DNA of 64,000 nucleotides from the NCBI RefSeq assembly GCF_027923905.1, contig NZ_AP026966.1, forward strand, positions 186,001-250,000. Direction: 5' to 3'. The position numbers were made by a program, and so were the translations under genes. The stretch comes from Massilia varians. GTDB lineage: Bacteria; Pseudomonadota; Gammaproteobacteria; Burkholderiales; Burkholderiaceae_D. Below, piece after piece: positions 39,296 to 49,498 of the stretch (its first letter is position 1; the number at the start of each line of letters is the position of its first letter). Under the pieces are notes generated by a model, which saw only the letters and a list, made by a program, of their open reading frames with translations, did not search any database and had not been told where the DNA came from.

Positions 39296-42225
39296 CTATC
39301 GCTTGACCGGATAGTAGGGACTTTCCGGCGGCCCCAGATAGCTCGGCTGCAGCCCACCCGCGTCGATCACCAGGCGTTGCAGCACCAGGCCCGGATCCAG
39401 TGCCCAGAACTTGACCGTGTGGCGCCCCGGCCGCTCCACCCGATGCGTGGTGACGAACCTGGCCACGCCGTCCGACACCAGCTTGTTCCAGTACTGCTCG
39501 GATTCGTCGGCATGCACGTTGACTTCCTGGACCGGACCATCGTCGATCGACACGGCGAAGCGGAAGCCCTTCCCCGGCTGGAACTTGAGCGTCGGTCCCA
39601 GGGTCGCGTGCAGCTTCAGTTCGCCGGCGGTGAACAGGTGCACCTCGTACTCGAGCCGCATGCCGTCGTCGACCGACAACGCAGGCGCGGCGCCCGGCAG
39701 CGTGGTCATGCCCGACAGGGTGTGGCCATAGCCGGGAATCCTGAGCCATTGGCGTCCTTGCGGTGCATGCGAACGGCTGAAGTGCTCGGCCTCGATCGCG
39801 ACCACGCCGCGGCTTTCCACGTGTCCCTGGGCGGACTGCGGAGACAGGTCCGCAGGCTTGTGCACCGGGACCTTGACCAGCACCCTCGCTCCTTCCGGCC
39901 CGGTCACCGTCAACTCGGCCTCCAGGCTGCCGGCCGGGACGACGTTCCAGTCCACGTCCACCAGGATGCGCTGTTCCTTGTCGACCCGCCCTGCCGCATG
40001 GCTGAGCCGGATCCACGGATGGCTCGCCTTGACCGCGTAGTCGAAAGGCTCCCTGCTGCGGTTGAACAGTTCAATGTAACGCGGCTGCCGGTCGAACACG
40101 TCCAGCGCCGGCACGCGCATGTGCTGCAGCCCGCAGGCCGGCCACACGGCCTGGCTGCCCTGCACTACCACGCCCATCTGGTCGGCCGCGCGGATGCCGC
40201 CCGGCACGCTCGGCTCCGGCAGGCGCAGCCGCGATACCGCCGGCATCACGTCGCGGTAGGGCTGGGCCCAGTTGGTGTAGCCGAAACGGTTCTGCGACAT
40301 CATGTGATTCCATTTACCGCGGTTGGCGCCGTGGTACTGGCGGGTCAGCCCGGCGTCGCGGTCGAACAGGCGCTGCACGCGCTCCGCCATGTCGTTCGTC
40401 GTGGCGCGTCCCTGGCGCGCGTACAGGGCGTTCCTGCCGCTTGAAACCCACATGTCGAGGGCATTGGCGGACGCGCGCACCGGGTACTCGACCAGCTGGA
40501 AGTAGGCGTCATGCATCGTCTTCGGCAGGGCCTGGCCGACTTGCCGGGCTTCTTCCACCAGCGCGTTGTAGTCGTTCACCACCCGCTCCGCTTCATCGTA
40601 GGCGCTCAGGCTGTAGGTGCTCGGTTCCACCTGTTCCGGACGGCGGCGCGCGTTGTAGCGGGTATAGCGTTCGACGATCGAGGCGATGCGCGCGGCATGC
40701 CGGACGCCGAACTCGCGTGCGGCCCAGGCTTCCAGGTAGGCCGGCAGTTTCTCGGCCGGCCAGGCTCGCGGATTCCAGGCGTAGGCCAGGAAGAATTCGG
40801 TCGGCACTTCCATCGGCTTGAGGTCGCCCACGTTGACGATCCAGAGCCGGTTCGCGCCGTACTCGTTAGCCAGGTTCATCTGCTCCCAGACCTTGGCAAT
40901 CTGGGTCACGTTCAGCCATTTGTAGGAGCGCGGGCCGCCCACGTAATCGAAGTGGTAGTAGACGCCGGCGCCGCCGCTGCGCTTGCGTTCTTCGAGCGTG
41001 GGCAGGCGGCGGATGTTGCCCCAGTGTCGTCGCACCAGAGCAGCAGCATGTCGTCCGGCACCTGCATGCCGTTCTCGTAGTATTCCTGGACTTCCTTGTA
41101 CAGCGCTCACAACTGCGGGACGGTGGCCGGATCGCGCTTCAGTTCCTGTTTGATGAGCGAACGCTGGTCGCGCACGATGCGCTCCAGCAGTTCGACGTTG
41201 GCGCTCTCCGACATCGGCTCGTCGCCGTCGCCGCGCATCGCCATCGTGATCACCTTCTCATGGTCGCGCGTGTTGCGCAGGCCCTGGGCCCAGAACGCGC
41301 GCAGGGTGTCGGCATTACGGCTGTAGTCCCACGGGCCCTTGCCATGGCGCAGCCACTCCTGGTGGGCGCGCATCATCGGCTCGTGGTGCGAGGTGCCCAT
41401 CACGATGCCCATGCGGTCGGCCAGTTCGCCGTTGCCTTTGTCATCATCGTAGAAGGCCGAACCCCACATGGCCGGCCACAGGTAGTTGGCACGCATGCGC
41501 AACATCAGTTCGAACAGCTGCTCGTAGAACTTGCGGTTGTAGCCGCCGAAGCGTTCCTTGGCCCAGTTGGTGAGCGCGGGCGCCTCGTCGTTCAGGAAGA
41601 TGCCACGGTACTGGACCGCCGGCTTGTCCATCAGGCGGGTGCCCAGCGGGACGCTGAGCGCGGCATGGCGCGCCACCGGCACGTCACCAGTGCCAGGGCG
41701 AGACGCCGATCTGCTCGGACAGCGTGTAGATGCCGTAGATGCTGCCGCGCTTGTCGCTGCCGGCGATGACCAGGGCGCGCTGTACGCCGGGCAGCGGGTC
41801 CTCGACTGCCTGGATCAGAAAACCTTCCCACTGGCCGGCCAGCGCGCGCGTATCGATCCTGCCCTGTCTGGCCAGTTCGTCGATGAGGGGGTGGCGGCCG
41901 AGGGTGCCGACGATGATGACGTCGCTCGCAGCAGCGCTGGTGTGCCACTGCGGCGCCTTCCCGGTCACCTTCTGGATGTCGCGCTGCAGGTCGCGCGCCG
42001 CGCGCAGCACGCCGGGGTAGTCGTCCTTGCCCACCACGATCGGGGCGGCGTGCTTGCCGGCGACGAGCTGGACGCCCTCTCCGCCCGCACGTCGACGAAG
42101 CGCGCGGTGCCAAGCGCCTGGACCTCGGCCGGCAGCGACAGGCACAGGCCGAGCGCCAGGCAGCACAGCAGCCGTTGCATGATGCGTGTTCCGATCCCGC
42201 TGCCGGGCCTCGCTGGTGCTGCCAT
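39296..42225 (-). pseudogene. GH115 alpha-glucuronidase, interrupted by several lesions
   Basis: Reconstructed ~970-codon gene starting at ATG 42225 (GGAGGAGAC upstream) or 42180 (signal MQRLLCCLALGLCLSLPA). GH115 features include DMLLLWCDDTG, YYHFDYVGGPRSYKWLN and NRLWIVNVGDLKPMEVP; the family removes 4-O-methyl-glucuronate from xylan. Four lesions are visible: a frame change near 42080-42092 just after the signal; loss of about 5 bases near 41683-41695 (after SPWHW); TGA at 41107-41109 where Trp is expected (VPQL-W-ALYKEV); and a one-base loss in a G run at 41019-41022. The last 1.7 kb is intact. The xyl-box-like promoter is preserved. Confidence 0.88.
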
Positions 42226-42238
42226 GTCTCCTCCGATT

Positions 42239-42271
42239 GTTATAGCCAACAATTAATGTTAGCGCAATCAT
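42239..42271 (-). promoter_or_regulatory. GH115 promoter with overlapping xyl-box-like operator
   Basis: Minus strand: -35 TTGCGC (42267-42262), 17-bp spacer, -10 TATAAC (42244-42239). The operator-like AATGTTAGCGCAATCAT (plus strand, 42255-42271) covers the -35 and is the same 17-base sequence found before the GH3 gene. Repression by a LacI-type XylR is inferred. Confidence 0.7.
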
Positions 42272-42321
42272 CAGAGTCTAGTATTGTCCGGGCAAGGAGT
42301 CAAACGAAAGCCGGGTTAACG

Positions 42322-42353
42322 AAAAAGGCCGGCGCCGCTTGCGCGGGCCGGCC
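42322..42353 (-). terminator. Rho-independent terminator after lipA
   Basis: Minus strand: GGCCGGCCCGCGC-AAG-CGGCGCCGGCC followed by TTTTT. It ends the ybeD-lipB-lipA operon 20 bases after the lipA stop. Confidence 0.88.
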
Positions 42354-42373
42354 TCGTAACGAGGTGACGATAT

Positions 42374-43369
42374 TTACGCTGCGACGCCCGCTTCGTGCGC
42401 CTGCTGGTCGGCGTGGTAGGACGAACGCACCATCGCGCCCACGGCGGCGTGCACGAAGCCCATCTCGTAGGCCTTCTCTTCGAACATCTTGAAGGTGTCC
42501 GGGTGCACGTAGCGGCGCACCGGCAGGTGCGAGTTCGACGGCGCCAGGTACTGGCCGATGGTCAGCATGTCGATGTCGTGCTCGCGCATGTCGCGCATCA
42601 CTTCCAGGATTTCCTCGTCGGTCTCGCCCAGGCCCACCATCAGGCCCGACTTGGTGACCGCGGTCGGGTACATCTTCTTGAAGTCGCGCAGCAGCACCAG
42701 CGAGTGCTTGTAGTCGGCGCCCGGGCGCGCTTCCTTGTACAGGCGCGGCACGGTTTCCAGGTTGTGGTTCATCACGTCCGGCAGGCCGTCGGCGAAGATG
42801 TTCAGGGCCTTTTCCAGGCGGCCGCGGAAGTCCGGCACCAGCACTTCGATCTTGGTGTTCGGGCTCAAGGCGCGGGTCTTGGTGATGCACTCGACGAAGT
42901 GGCCGGCGCCGCCGTCACGCAGGTCGTCGCGGTCCACCGAGGTGATCACGACATAGGACAGGCGCAGGTCGGCGATGGTCTTGGCCAGGTTGCCCGGCTC
43001 GTTCACGTCCAGCGGATCCGGACGGCCGTGACCGACGTCGCAGAACGGGCAGCGGCGGGTGCACTTGTCGCCCATGATCATGAAGGTCGCGGTGCCCTTG
43101 CCGAAGCATTCGCCGATGTTCGGGCAGCTCGCCTCTTCGCACACGGTCACCAGCTTGTTGGCGCGCAGGATGTCCTTGATCTCGTAGAAGCGCGACGAGG
43201 CGGTCGCGGCCTTCACGCGGATCCAGTCCGGCTTCTTCAGGCGCTCGGTGTCGGCGATCGGAACGATCTTGATCGGGATGCGCGAGGTCTTGCTGGCGCC
43301 CTTCTGCTTTTCGGTGGCGTCGTAGGCTTGGGCCGCGCCGTTGCTGGCATTGCTGGTTTCGGTAGTCAT
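42374..43369 (-). CDS. lipA: Lipoyl synthase
   Basis: 331 aa from ATG 43369 ([10 protein letters not shown]); a longer open frame upstream overlaps lipB and is not needed. Radical SAM enzyme inserting two sulfurs into octanoyl groups. Auxiliary cluster cysteines in [12 protein letters not shown], radical-SAM cysteines in CTRRCPFC, and the C-terminal RSSYHADQ serine ligand region are all present. The N-terminal 45 residues are the usual variable arm. 26 bp downstream of lipB. Confidence 0.96.
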   Translation of the reverse strand: MTTETSNASNGAAQAYDATEKQKGASKTSRIPIKIVPIADTERLKKPDWIRVKAATASSRFYEIKDILRANKLVTVCEEASCPNIGECFGKGTATFMIMGDKCTRRCPFCDVGHGRPDPLDVNEPGNLAKTIADLRLSYVVITSVDRDDLRDGGAGHFVECITKTRALSPNTKIEVLVPDFRGRLEKALNIFADGLPDVMNHNLETVPRLYKEARPGADYKHSLVLLRDFKKMYPTAVTKSGLMVGLGETDEEILEVMRDMREHDIDMLTIGQYLAPSNSHLPVRRYVHPDTFKMFEEKAYEMGFVHAAVGAMVRSSYHADQQAHEAGVAA

Positions 43370-43395
43370 TGGCTCGTGCCCTGGCGGGCTTCCAT

Positions 43396-44085
43396 TCAGA
43401 GATTGTTCGGTTCCGGCTCGACCGCTTCGGTCGATGCCAGTTGGCGCACCAGTTCCTGCGCCAGCGCCTGCTGGACATCCGCCAGCGGGGCTTCCACACC
43501 CATGGTGCGCATGTCGACCGTGGCCAGCCCCGAATATCCGCACGGGTTGATCCACGTGAACGGGGCCAGGTCCATCGCCACGTTCAGCGACACGCCATGG
43601 TAGGTGCAGCCGTTGCCGCGCACCTTGAGGCCGAGAGCGGCGATCTTCGCGCCCTTGCGCGGGCCTTGCGCGATATAGATGCCGGGCGCCCCGGCAACGC
43701 GTTCGCCCGCAAGATTATACGCCGCCAGCACCTCGATGACCGCCTGTTCGATTTTTGCCACAAACTGGCGGGCATACAGCTTGCCGCCAGGCTTGTTGCG
43801 GCGCAGGTCCATCAGCAGGTAGATCACGACCTGGCCGGGACCGTGGTAGGTCACCTCGCCGCCGCGGTCGGTCTGGACCACGGGAATATCATGGGGCGCC
43901 AGCACGTGGGCGCGGTCGGCGCCCAGGCCCAGCGTGTAGACGGGAGGATGCTCGACGATCCACAGCTCGTCCTGCGTGTCGGGCGTGCGCGCATCGGTGA
44001 AGGCGCGCATCGCGGCGAAGGTCGGTTCGTAGTCGGCGCGGCCGAGCTCACGGATCAGGGGCGTGGCGGGACGGATAGCGGACAT
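43396..44085 (-). CDS. lipB: Octanoyl-ACP:protein octanoyltransferase
   Basis: 229 aa. It moves octanoyl from ACP to lipoyl domains. Motifs: [40 protein letters not shown], catalytic Lys in [10 protein letters not shown] and catalytic Cys in [14 protein letters not shown]. Normal length. Second in the ybeD-lipB-lipA operon. Confidence 0.96.
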   Translation of the reverse strand: MSAIRPATPLIRELGRADYEPTFAAMRAFTDARTPDTQDELWIVEHPPVYTLGLGADRAHVLAPHDIPVVQTDRGGEVTYHGPGQVVIYLLMDLRRNKPGGKLYARQFVAKIEQAVIEVLAAYNLAGERVAGAPGIYIAQGPRKGAKIAALGLKVRGNGCTYHGVSLNVAMDLAPFTWINPCGYSGLATVDMRTMGVEAPLADVQQALAQELVRQLASTEAVEPEPNNL

Positions 44086-44173
44086 GTGGGTATAGGGCGG
44101 GAATATGGACAGCCCTGTGATTATAAGCCAGCGCGATGCATCGTGCCCGCCGGCCGTCCATGCCGCATGGTCT

Positions 44174-44440
44174 TCAAAGGACCATTTTCACCATATGGTG
44201 CGAGGACAGGGCACGGTAGACGTCGTCCAGCATCTCGCGGCTGGTGGCACGTACGGTGACGGTCAGACCAGTGTAGTTGCCCTTGGATGATGGACGGCTT
44301 TGCATCTTGCCAGCATGAAAAGTCGGATCCAGTTGCGTAATCACTTCGACGATTGTCGAAGCGAAATCGACATGCGTCGCGCCCATCACCTTGATCGGGA
44401 AGTCGCTCGGGTATTCGATGAGGGATTCTTTCTGGTCCAT
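44174..44440 (-). CDS. ybeD: YbeD-family protein (DUF493)
   Basis: 88 aa from ATG 44440 ([10 protein letters not shown]). Ferredoxin-like small ACT-type fold: [34 protein letters not shown] and [15 protein letters not shown]. Usual neighbour of lipB; regulatory role in lipoate attachment has been suggested for the family but is not proven. First gene of the operon. Confidence 0.92.
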   Translation of the reverse strand: MDQKESLIEYPSDFPIKVMGATHVDFASTIVEVITQLDPTFHAGKMQSRPSSKGNYTGLTVTVRATSREMLDDVYRALSSHHMVKMVL

Positions 44441-44498
44441 GGTATTTGTCCTGTGCAAAGCGGCATTGTAGCCAATCCCATATGGCGCTGCAGCGGCG

Positions 44499-44527
44499 AA
44501 ATAAAAGGCCGGCGCTGTGGCCGGCCT
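44499..44527 (-). terminator. Rho-independent terminator after the FecR-like gene
   Basis: Minus strand: AGGCCGGCC-ACAGC-GCCGGCCT followed by TTTATTT. It lies 64 bases past the FecR-like gene's stop and shields the lipoate operon from read-through. Confidence 0.85.
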
Positions 44528-44590
44528 GAACTATTTCTTTGGAATGGGAAGAATAGCGGGACATGGGGTCGCTCGGAGCGCCCCCTCGCG

Positions 44591-46606
44591 TCAACGCTCC
44601 CTTTCGTGGGGCCGGCCATGGTCCAAGGTCTCGGACCGCTGTTCCAGCCTGGCGCGCGCCGGCGGCGCCGCGGGCGGGGCCGCCATCGGCGCAGGCGGCG
44701 GGGCCATCACGCGCGCCGGTGGGGGAGCAAGCGCCTGTGGCGGCGGCATGCTGGGCGCGGCCGGCTGCGGCATCGCCATCGGCTGGGGACGCTCGCGGCG
44801 GCCCTCGAATCGCTCGCCGCGGTCCCAGCGCTCGGCGCGTTCGGGCCGCTCGGCGCGTTCGGGACGTTCGCGGCGCTCATCGTCGCGTCCGCGTCCCCAC
44901 TGCGGACGGGCCGGTTCCTGCACCACCGCCGGCGCAGGCGCAGGCGCAGTCGTGATCGCACCCGGCTGAAACGGCTGCTGGCCCGGCGTCGCCGCCACCG
45001 GCGGACGCGGCGCCGGGTTGGTCGTCAGCACCGGCGGACGCTGGCCGCGTTCGGCGCGGTCCCGGCCCCAGCCATCGCGGTCGAGCCGGTCCGGAATGCC
45101 GTCGCCGTCGCGGTCACGCAATCCCTGGCTACGCTCGACACGCTGGCGCATGCCGTCGGCGTCACGGTCGGCACGGTCGCGGATGCCGCCCGGCCGGCTG
45201 TCGACCCGGTTCGGAATGCCGTCACCGTCGCGATCCCGGTCGACGCGGTCGGGAATGCCGTCGCGGTCGCTGTCGCGGCGGGCCGCCCGCTCGCGCCAGG
45301 CCAGCGGCGCCGGCGGCGCGGCGCCCGGACCGCCCGGGATGACGCCCGGCAGGGTGGCGCGCGGCGCGTCCGGCACCACGACCTGGCCGCGCTGGCCGAA
45401 GTTCGCATGCGGGACCACGGTCAGGCCGCGCTGGCGGTAGTCGGGCACACCGTCGCGGTTGCGGTCGCGGTCGCGGCGGCCCGGTCCGTCGCCACGGTCG
45501 TTGCGGTCGCGCCAGCCCCAGCTGTTGAGGCGGCGCAGGCGCTCGTCCGACAGGCGGTAATGCGGCACATAGTGGTCGCGCGGGCCGAGCGGGTACCAGC
45601 CGGTGGCGGGGCGCGAACCGTGCTGGTGGAAGCTCGCGCTCCAGCCGCTGCCGCCGACCCAGCCGACCAGCGCCGGCGCCCAGATCGGACGGCGGCCATA
45701 GTGTTCCTTGCGGCCCGGGGCCCAGGCCCAGCGGTTCCTGACCTGCACCCAGCGGCCGTAATGGAAGGGCGCATAGCCCCAGGGCGCATTGTCGACCTAG
45801 GTCCAGCCCCAGGGAGCGATCCAGCTCCAGCGGCCGTCGCGGTAGGGCACCCAGCTGGCGGTGACCGACGGGATCCACAGCGGACCGTACTCGAGGTCGT
45901 CCTGCCAGATGCCGTAGCGGTCCAGCTCTTCATAGCCGGTCATCTCGGTGGTGACGTACTGCGCCGAACGCGCACCATCGAGCTCCCGGTCGCGCGCCAA
46001 TGCCCAGTCGTCGAAAGCGTCGCGCTGCGCCTGCAGGGTGCGCACGTCGTCGTCGCGCAGCTCGGCGCTGCGGCCGGCGCGGATCGTCAGGCTGGCGCCG
46101 CCGCCCTCGACCTGGGCTTCGCCGTCGAACACGCTGACCACGCTGGTATCGCGCACGCGCTCGGCATCCACGCGCAGGCGGCCGGGCCGGAGCATGCGCA
46201 CGCGGCCCTGGGGCGTGCTCAGTTCGAATTCCGGCAGCACGTCCTCGCTCAGGATGCGGATGCTGGCGCTGCCGTAGTGCAGGCGCAGGCGCAGGCTGTC
46301 GTCGTCCAGTTCGGTCACTTCGAGCGAGCTGTCGCCGTCGATGCGGATCGCGGTCGAGCCGATCCGCACTTCGGTGCGCCCGTTCACCTGGGTGGTGATC
46401 AGGTTGCGGCTGGTGACCGGCCAGTTGACCAGGGCATCCTGGGCGGACTCGCCCACGTCGCCGCTGATGCTGACCTTGCCCTGGGCGAGCGAAACGCGGC
46501 CGACGCGGCCGGGCGGCTCGGTCTCCAGCGTGCCCTGCGCCAGGGCGGCAGTGGATAGAGCCGTGAGCGCGAGCATCACGGCGGTACGGGCGAATCGCTT
46601 GTTCAT
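44591..46606 (-). pseudogene. Secreted FecR/DUF6600 protein with Ca-binding-type repeats, in-frame TAG
   Basis: 672 codons from ATG 46606. Signal peptide MNKRFARTAVMLALTALSTAALA. A FecR-like beta domain (30-190; VGRVSLAQGKVSISGDVGES, ITTQVNGRTEVRIGSTAIRI) is followed by the DUF6600 Trp/Tyr-rich region (YGIWQDDLEYGPLWIPS, YRDGRWSWIAPWGWT). Codon 270 (45797-45799) is TAG where Trp is expected (WGWT-W-VDNAPWG); the same frame continues for 400 codons. The rest has thrombospondin-3-like acidic repeats (DSDRDGIPDRVDRDRDGDGI, DRDGDGIPDRLD) and a Pro/Arg-rich tail. Function unknown; possibly a cell-surface structural or sensing protein. Confidence 0.75.
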
Positions 46607-46727
46607 GGGGGCTCCGCTAGGTGGACGAAGAACGGCTACCTGATTACAACGCACGACCGCGTGCGGGGAATACGTAACTTACAGAAAGTTGCAACTGCCG
46701 TGTAACGGACACAGCAGGATACATGGC

Positions 46728-47378
46728 TCAAGCGCGGCGGCCTGGCTCGACCAGGAACAACAGGGTGCCCATGACGACCAGCACGGCGCCGAAGATGCGG
46801 TTCTGGAGCTTCACGGCGCGCACGTCGCGCAGGAAGCGCTGCATCATCGATGCCATGCCGGCATAGCCGTGCATGACGATCGAATCGATGGTCACCATGG
46901 TCACACCAAGGATGGCCAGTTGCGGCAGCAGGGGCGCTTTCTGGTTGATGAACTGGGGCAGCACCGCGACCATGAAGATGATGCCCTTGGGGTTGGTGGC
47001 ATTGGTGAGAAAGCCGGTCATCACGCGCTTGCCGAAGCCCGGGTGGGCGGGCAGGCCGGCACTGCCGAGCGCGCCGGCATCGGCGGCCGGCGCCGCCGGC
47101 GCGCGCCACTGTGCAATGCCCAGGTAAATCAGGTACAGCGCGCCGACGATCTTCACGGCGGTGAAGGCCACCGAGGAGGCCAGCAGCAGCGACCCCACCC
47201 CGGCGCCGGCGATCACCAGCACCAGGATCAGGCCGAGCTGCAGGCCGAGCACGGTGGCGCTGGCTTTCTTCAGGCCGTAGGCGAGGCCGTGCGACATCGA
47301 CAGCACCGCGCCGGAACCGGGCGAAATGGCGATCAGGGAACCGGCGATGACGAAGGCGATCCAGGTAGCGAAGCTCAT
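46728..47378 (-). CDS. LysE-family amino-acid exporter
   Basis: 216 aa from ATG 47378 (MSFATWIAFV). Six hydrophobic segments in the LysE/RhtB pattern: AGSLIAISPGSGAVLSMSHG, KIVGALYLIYLGIAQW, GFLTNATNPKGIIFMVAVLP. RhtB-type proteins export amino acids or homoserine lactone. There is no sensor or metabolic gene beside it to fix the substrate. A second LysE/ArgO-type gene lies at the right edge. Confidence 0.88.
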   Translation of the reverse strand: MSFATWIAFVIAGSLIAISPGSGAVLSMSHGLAYGLKKASATVLGLQLGLILVLVIAGAGVGSLLLASSVAFTAVKIVGALYLIYLGIAQWRAPAAPAADAGALGSAGLPAHPGFGKRVMTGFLTNATNPKGIIFMVAVLPQFINQKAPLLPQLAILGVTMVTIDSIVMHGYAGMASMMQRFLRDVRAVKLQNRIFGAVLVVMGTLLFLVEPGRRA

Positions 47379-47480
47379 GCTGCTAGGGGAAAAGGAAGGG
47401 AAAGGGGAGGAGGGTAATGCGAAACGGGCCAGCGCGCGCGTCCGGATCAACCGGAGCGCGGCGCAAGGCCAGGGTACTGC

Positions 47481-47765
47481 TTACTTCTTCTTTGGGTTGA
47501 CGGCTGCTTTCAGCGTCGCACCGGCAGCGAAGCGCGGGGTCTTCGATGCTGCGATCTTGATGACATCGCCGGTTGCCGGGTTGCGGCCCTTGCGTGCAGC
47601 GCGCTTGGTGACCGAGAAGGTGCCGAAGCCGGTGATGCCGACCGTGTCACCCTTCTTCAGGCGCTCGGTGATGATCTCGATGATCGTGTTGACGGCGGTG
47701 TTGGCAGCCGCGCCGGACATCTCGGTGCGCTTCGCGAATTCCGCGATCAGTTCGCCTTTTTTCAT
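47481..47765 (-). CDS. hupB: HU-family nucleoid protein
   Basis: 94 aa. Classic HU: MKKGELIAEFAKRTEMSG, TVGITGFGTFSVTKRAARKG and the arm RNPATGDVIKIAASKTPRF with the conserved NPxTG turn, and a lysine-rich end (NPKKK). Binds and bends DNA as a dimer. GGAGG lies eight bases before the ATG; a promoter is visible at 47794-47823. Confidence 0.95.
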   Translation of the reverse strand: MKKGELIAEFAKRTEMSGAAANTAVNTIIEIITERLKKGDTVGITGFGTFSVTKRAARKGRNPATGDVIKIAASKTPRFAAGATLKAAVNPKKK

Positions 47766-47793
47766 AAGTCCCTCCGGGGTTAAAAGAGCGGGA

Positions 47794-47823
47794 AGATTAG
47801 CACAAAAGAATTGCTCTATGTAA
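47794..47823 (-). promoter_or_regulatory. Promoter of the HU gene
   Basis: Minus strand: -35 TTACAT (47823-47818), 18-bp spacer, -10 TAATCT (47799-47794), giving a leader of about 22 bases that includes GGAGG. Confidence 0.5.
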
Positions 47824-47853
47824 TCCCGTCCGGAGGCAAACCCTGATGGAGAC

Positions 47854-48075
47854 TCAGGCCAGGCCGTTTTCGACGCCCGACGCCGCCAGGCGGTGACGCA
47901 GCGCGGCGTTGATCAGGGTCTGGTAGCCGGTGCCGCAGCGTTCCGACAGGTTGCGGAATTCGTTCAGGACTTCGTCGTCAAGGTAGATCGTGATGCGGGT
48001 CTTGCGTTTCGGCGGACGGGCACGGCGCACTGGTGCCGCGATCTTTGCTGCTGGCAGGGTCGATTCGGTATTCAT
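47854..48075 (-). CDS. Ribbon-helix-helix protein, BrnA/CopG-like, orphan
   Basis: 73 aa. Basic N-terminus (RRARPPKRKTR), then ITIYLDDEVLNEFRNLSERC and GTGYQTLINAALRHRL, a ribbon-helix-helix fold as in BrnA antitoxins. GGAG stands before the ATG. No BrnT-like toxin or other partner is adjacent: the 198 bp upstream contain no gene. It is probably a DNA-binding regulator or a solitary antitoxin. Confidence 0.8.
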   Translation of the reverse strand: MNTESTLPAAKIAAPVRRARPPKRKTRITIYLDDEVLNEFRNLSERCGTGYQTLINAALRHRLAASGVENGLA

Positions 48076-48273
48076 GGCATCTCCTTCGGTGGCGAGGCTG
48101 CAGTACCGCAGCCAACAGCCTGCACTATACGTACGCGGTTTTGCGGGCGCCCGGCAAAAGCGACGAGATGCAGATTTACGCGACTGAAATGCATAAAGCC
48201 GCGCTGAACCGTGTGACCGGCTTTACGGGCTCGGGTAAGATGTGGTGAACTTGACATGATTGGAGTATGAACA

Positions 48274-49212
48274 ATGGCTGCAGGCAGTTTGCTGGCGTTA
48301 CTAGACGATATCGCGACGATCCTCGACGACGTCGCGGCGATGAGCAAGGTGGCGGCAAAGAAGACCGCCGGCGTGCTGGGCGACGACCTGGCGCTCAACG
48401 CCCAGCAGGTCACCGGCGTCAAAGCCGAGCGCGAATTGCCGGTGGTGTGGGCGGTGGCCAAAGGCTCGTTCAAGAACAAGGCGATCCTGGTGCCGGCGGC
48501 ACTGGCGATTTCCGCCTTCGTGCCCTGGCTGATCACCCCGCTCTTGGTGATCGGCGGCGCCTTCCTGTGCTACGAAGGTTTCGAGAAGATCGCGCACAAG
48601 TTCCTGCACAGTAAGGAAGAAGACGAGCAGCGCCGTGCCGAGCTCGCCGCTGCCGTGGCCAACCCGGCGGTGGACATGTGTGCGATGGAGAAGGAAAAGA
48701 TCAAGGGCGCGGTGCGTACCGACTTCATCCTGTCGGCAGAGATCATCGTGATCGCCCTCGGCACCGTGGAGAACGCGCCGTTCAGCCAGCAGGTGCTGGT
48801 GCTGACCGCCATCGCGCTGGCGATGACGGCCGGCGTGTACGGCCTGGTCGCCGCCATCGTCAAGATGGACGATGCCGGCCTGGCCCTGAGCCAGAAGGCC
48901 AGCGGCCTGGCACGCGGCATCGGCAAGCTGCTGCTGGCCTCGGCGCCGAAGCTGATGAAATTCCTGTCGATCGCCGGCACCGCGGCCATGTTCATGGTCG
49001 GCGGCGGCATCATCGCCCACGCCTGGGAGCCGCTGCACCACTTCGCCGAAGGCGCGGCGCAGGTAACGGCCGGCGTGCCGGGCATCGGCGGCGTACTGGC
49101 GGCGATCACCCCGACCATCGTCGACGCGCTGGCCGGCGTCGTGCTCGGCGCCATCGTGCTGGGGGTCGTGACGGTCGTGCAGCGCATGCGCGGCAAGAAA
49201 GCCGCCCACTAA
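48274..49212 (+). CDS. DUF808 (YedI-like) membrane protein
   Basis: 312 aa. N-terminal [39 protein letters not shown] is cited in parts: [15 protein letters not shown] and [17 protein letters not shown], the hallmark of the DUF808 family, with several membrane helices (about 75-105, 160-200, 215-235, 245-265, 285-305). Function is unknown. Downstream bases 49229-49251 form a weak hairpin that may end the transcript. Confidence 0.88.
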   Translation: MAAGSLLALLDDIATILDDVAAMSKVAAKKTAGVLGDDLALNAQQVTGVKAERELPVVWAVAKGSFKNKAILVPAALAISAFVPWLITPLLVIGGAFLCYEGFEKIAHKFLHSKEEDEQRRAELAAAVANPAVDMCAMEKEKIKGAVRTDFILSAEIIVIALGTVENAPFSQQVLVLTAIALAMTAGVYGLVAAIVKMDDAGLALSQKASGLARGIGKLLLASAPKLMKFLSIAGTAAMFMVGGGIIAHAWEPLHHFAEGAAQVTAGVPGIGGVLAAITPTIVDALAGVVLGAIVLGVVTVVQRMRGKKAAH

Positions 49213-49498
49213 GCACCAGGGCGCATCTCGGACAGTCTACTGGGCTGTCCGGGCCGATCTTCTCTTCCCTGTGGCCTCCCCGGCCAGCCACCCCACATAC
49301 ACGGGCGGGAGGCTGCGCTGCGCCCTGTCGCTTCCCTGCATCAAAGCGCACGCACGGCGCATGATATTTACAGAACATGCTACATACATAGACAACTTCT
49401 TGACGAATAGTCAGCATGGATACTCCACCAACAAGTCATTCGCAGTAGCAATATACCTACGGCGACTGATACAACAATATCTATAACCAGGAGCATCT

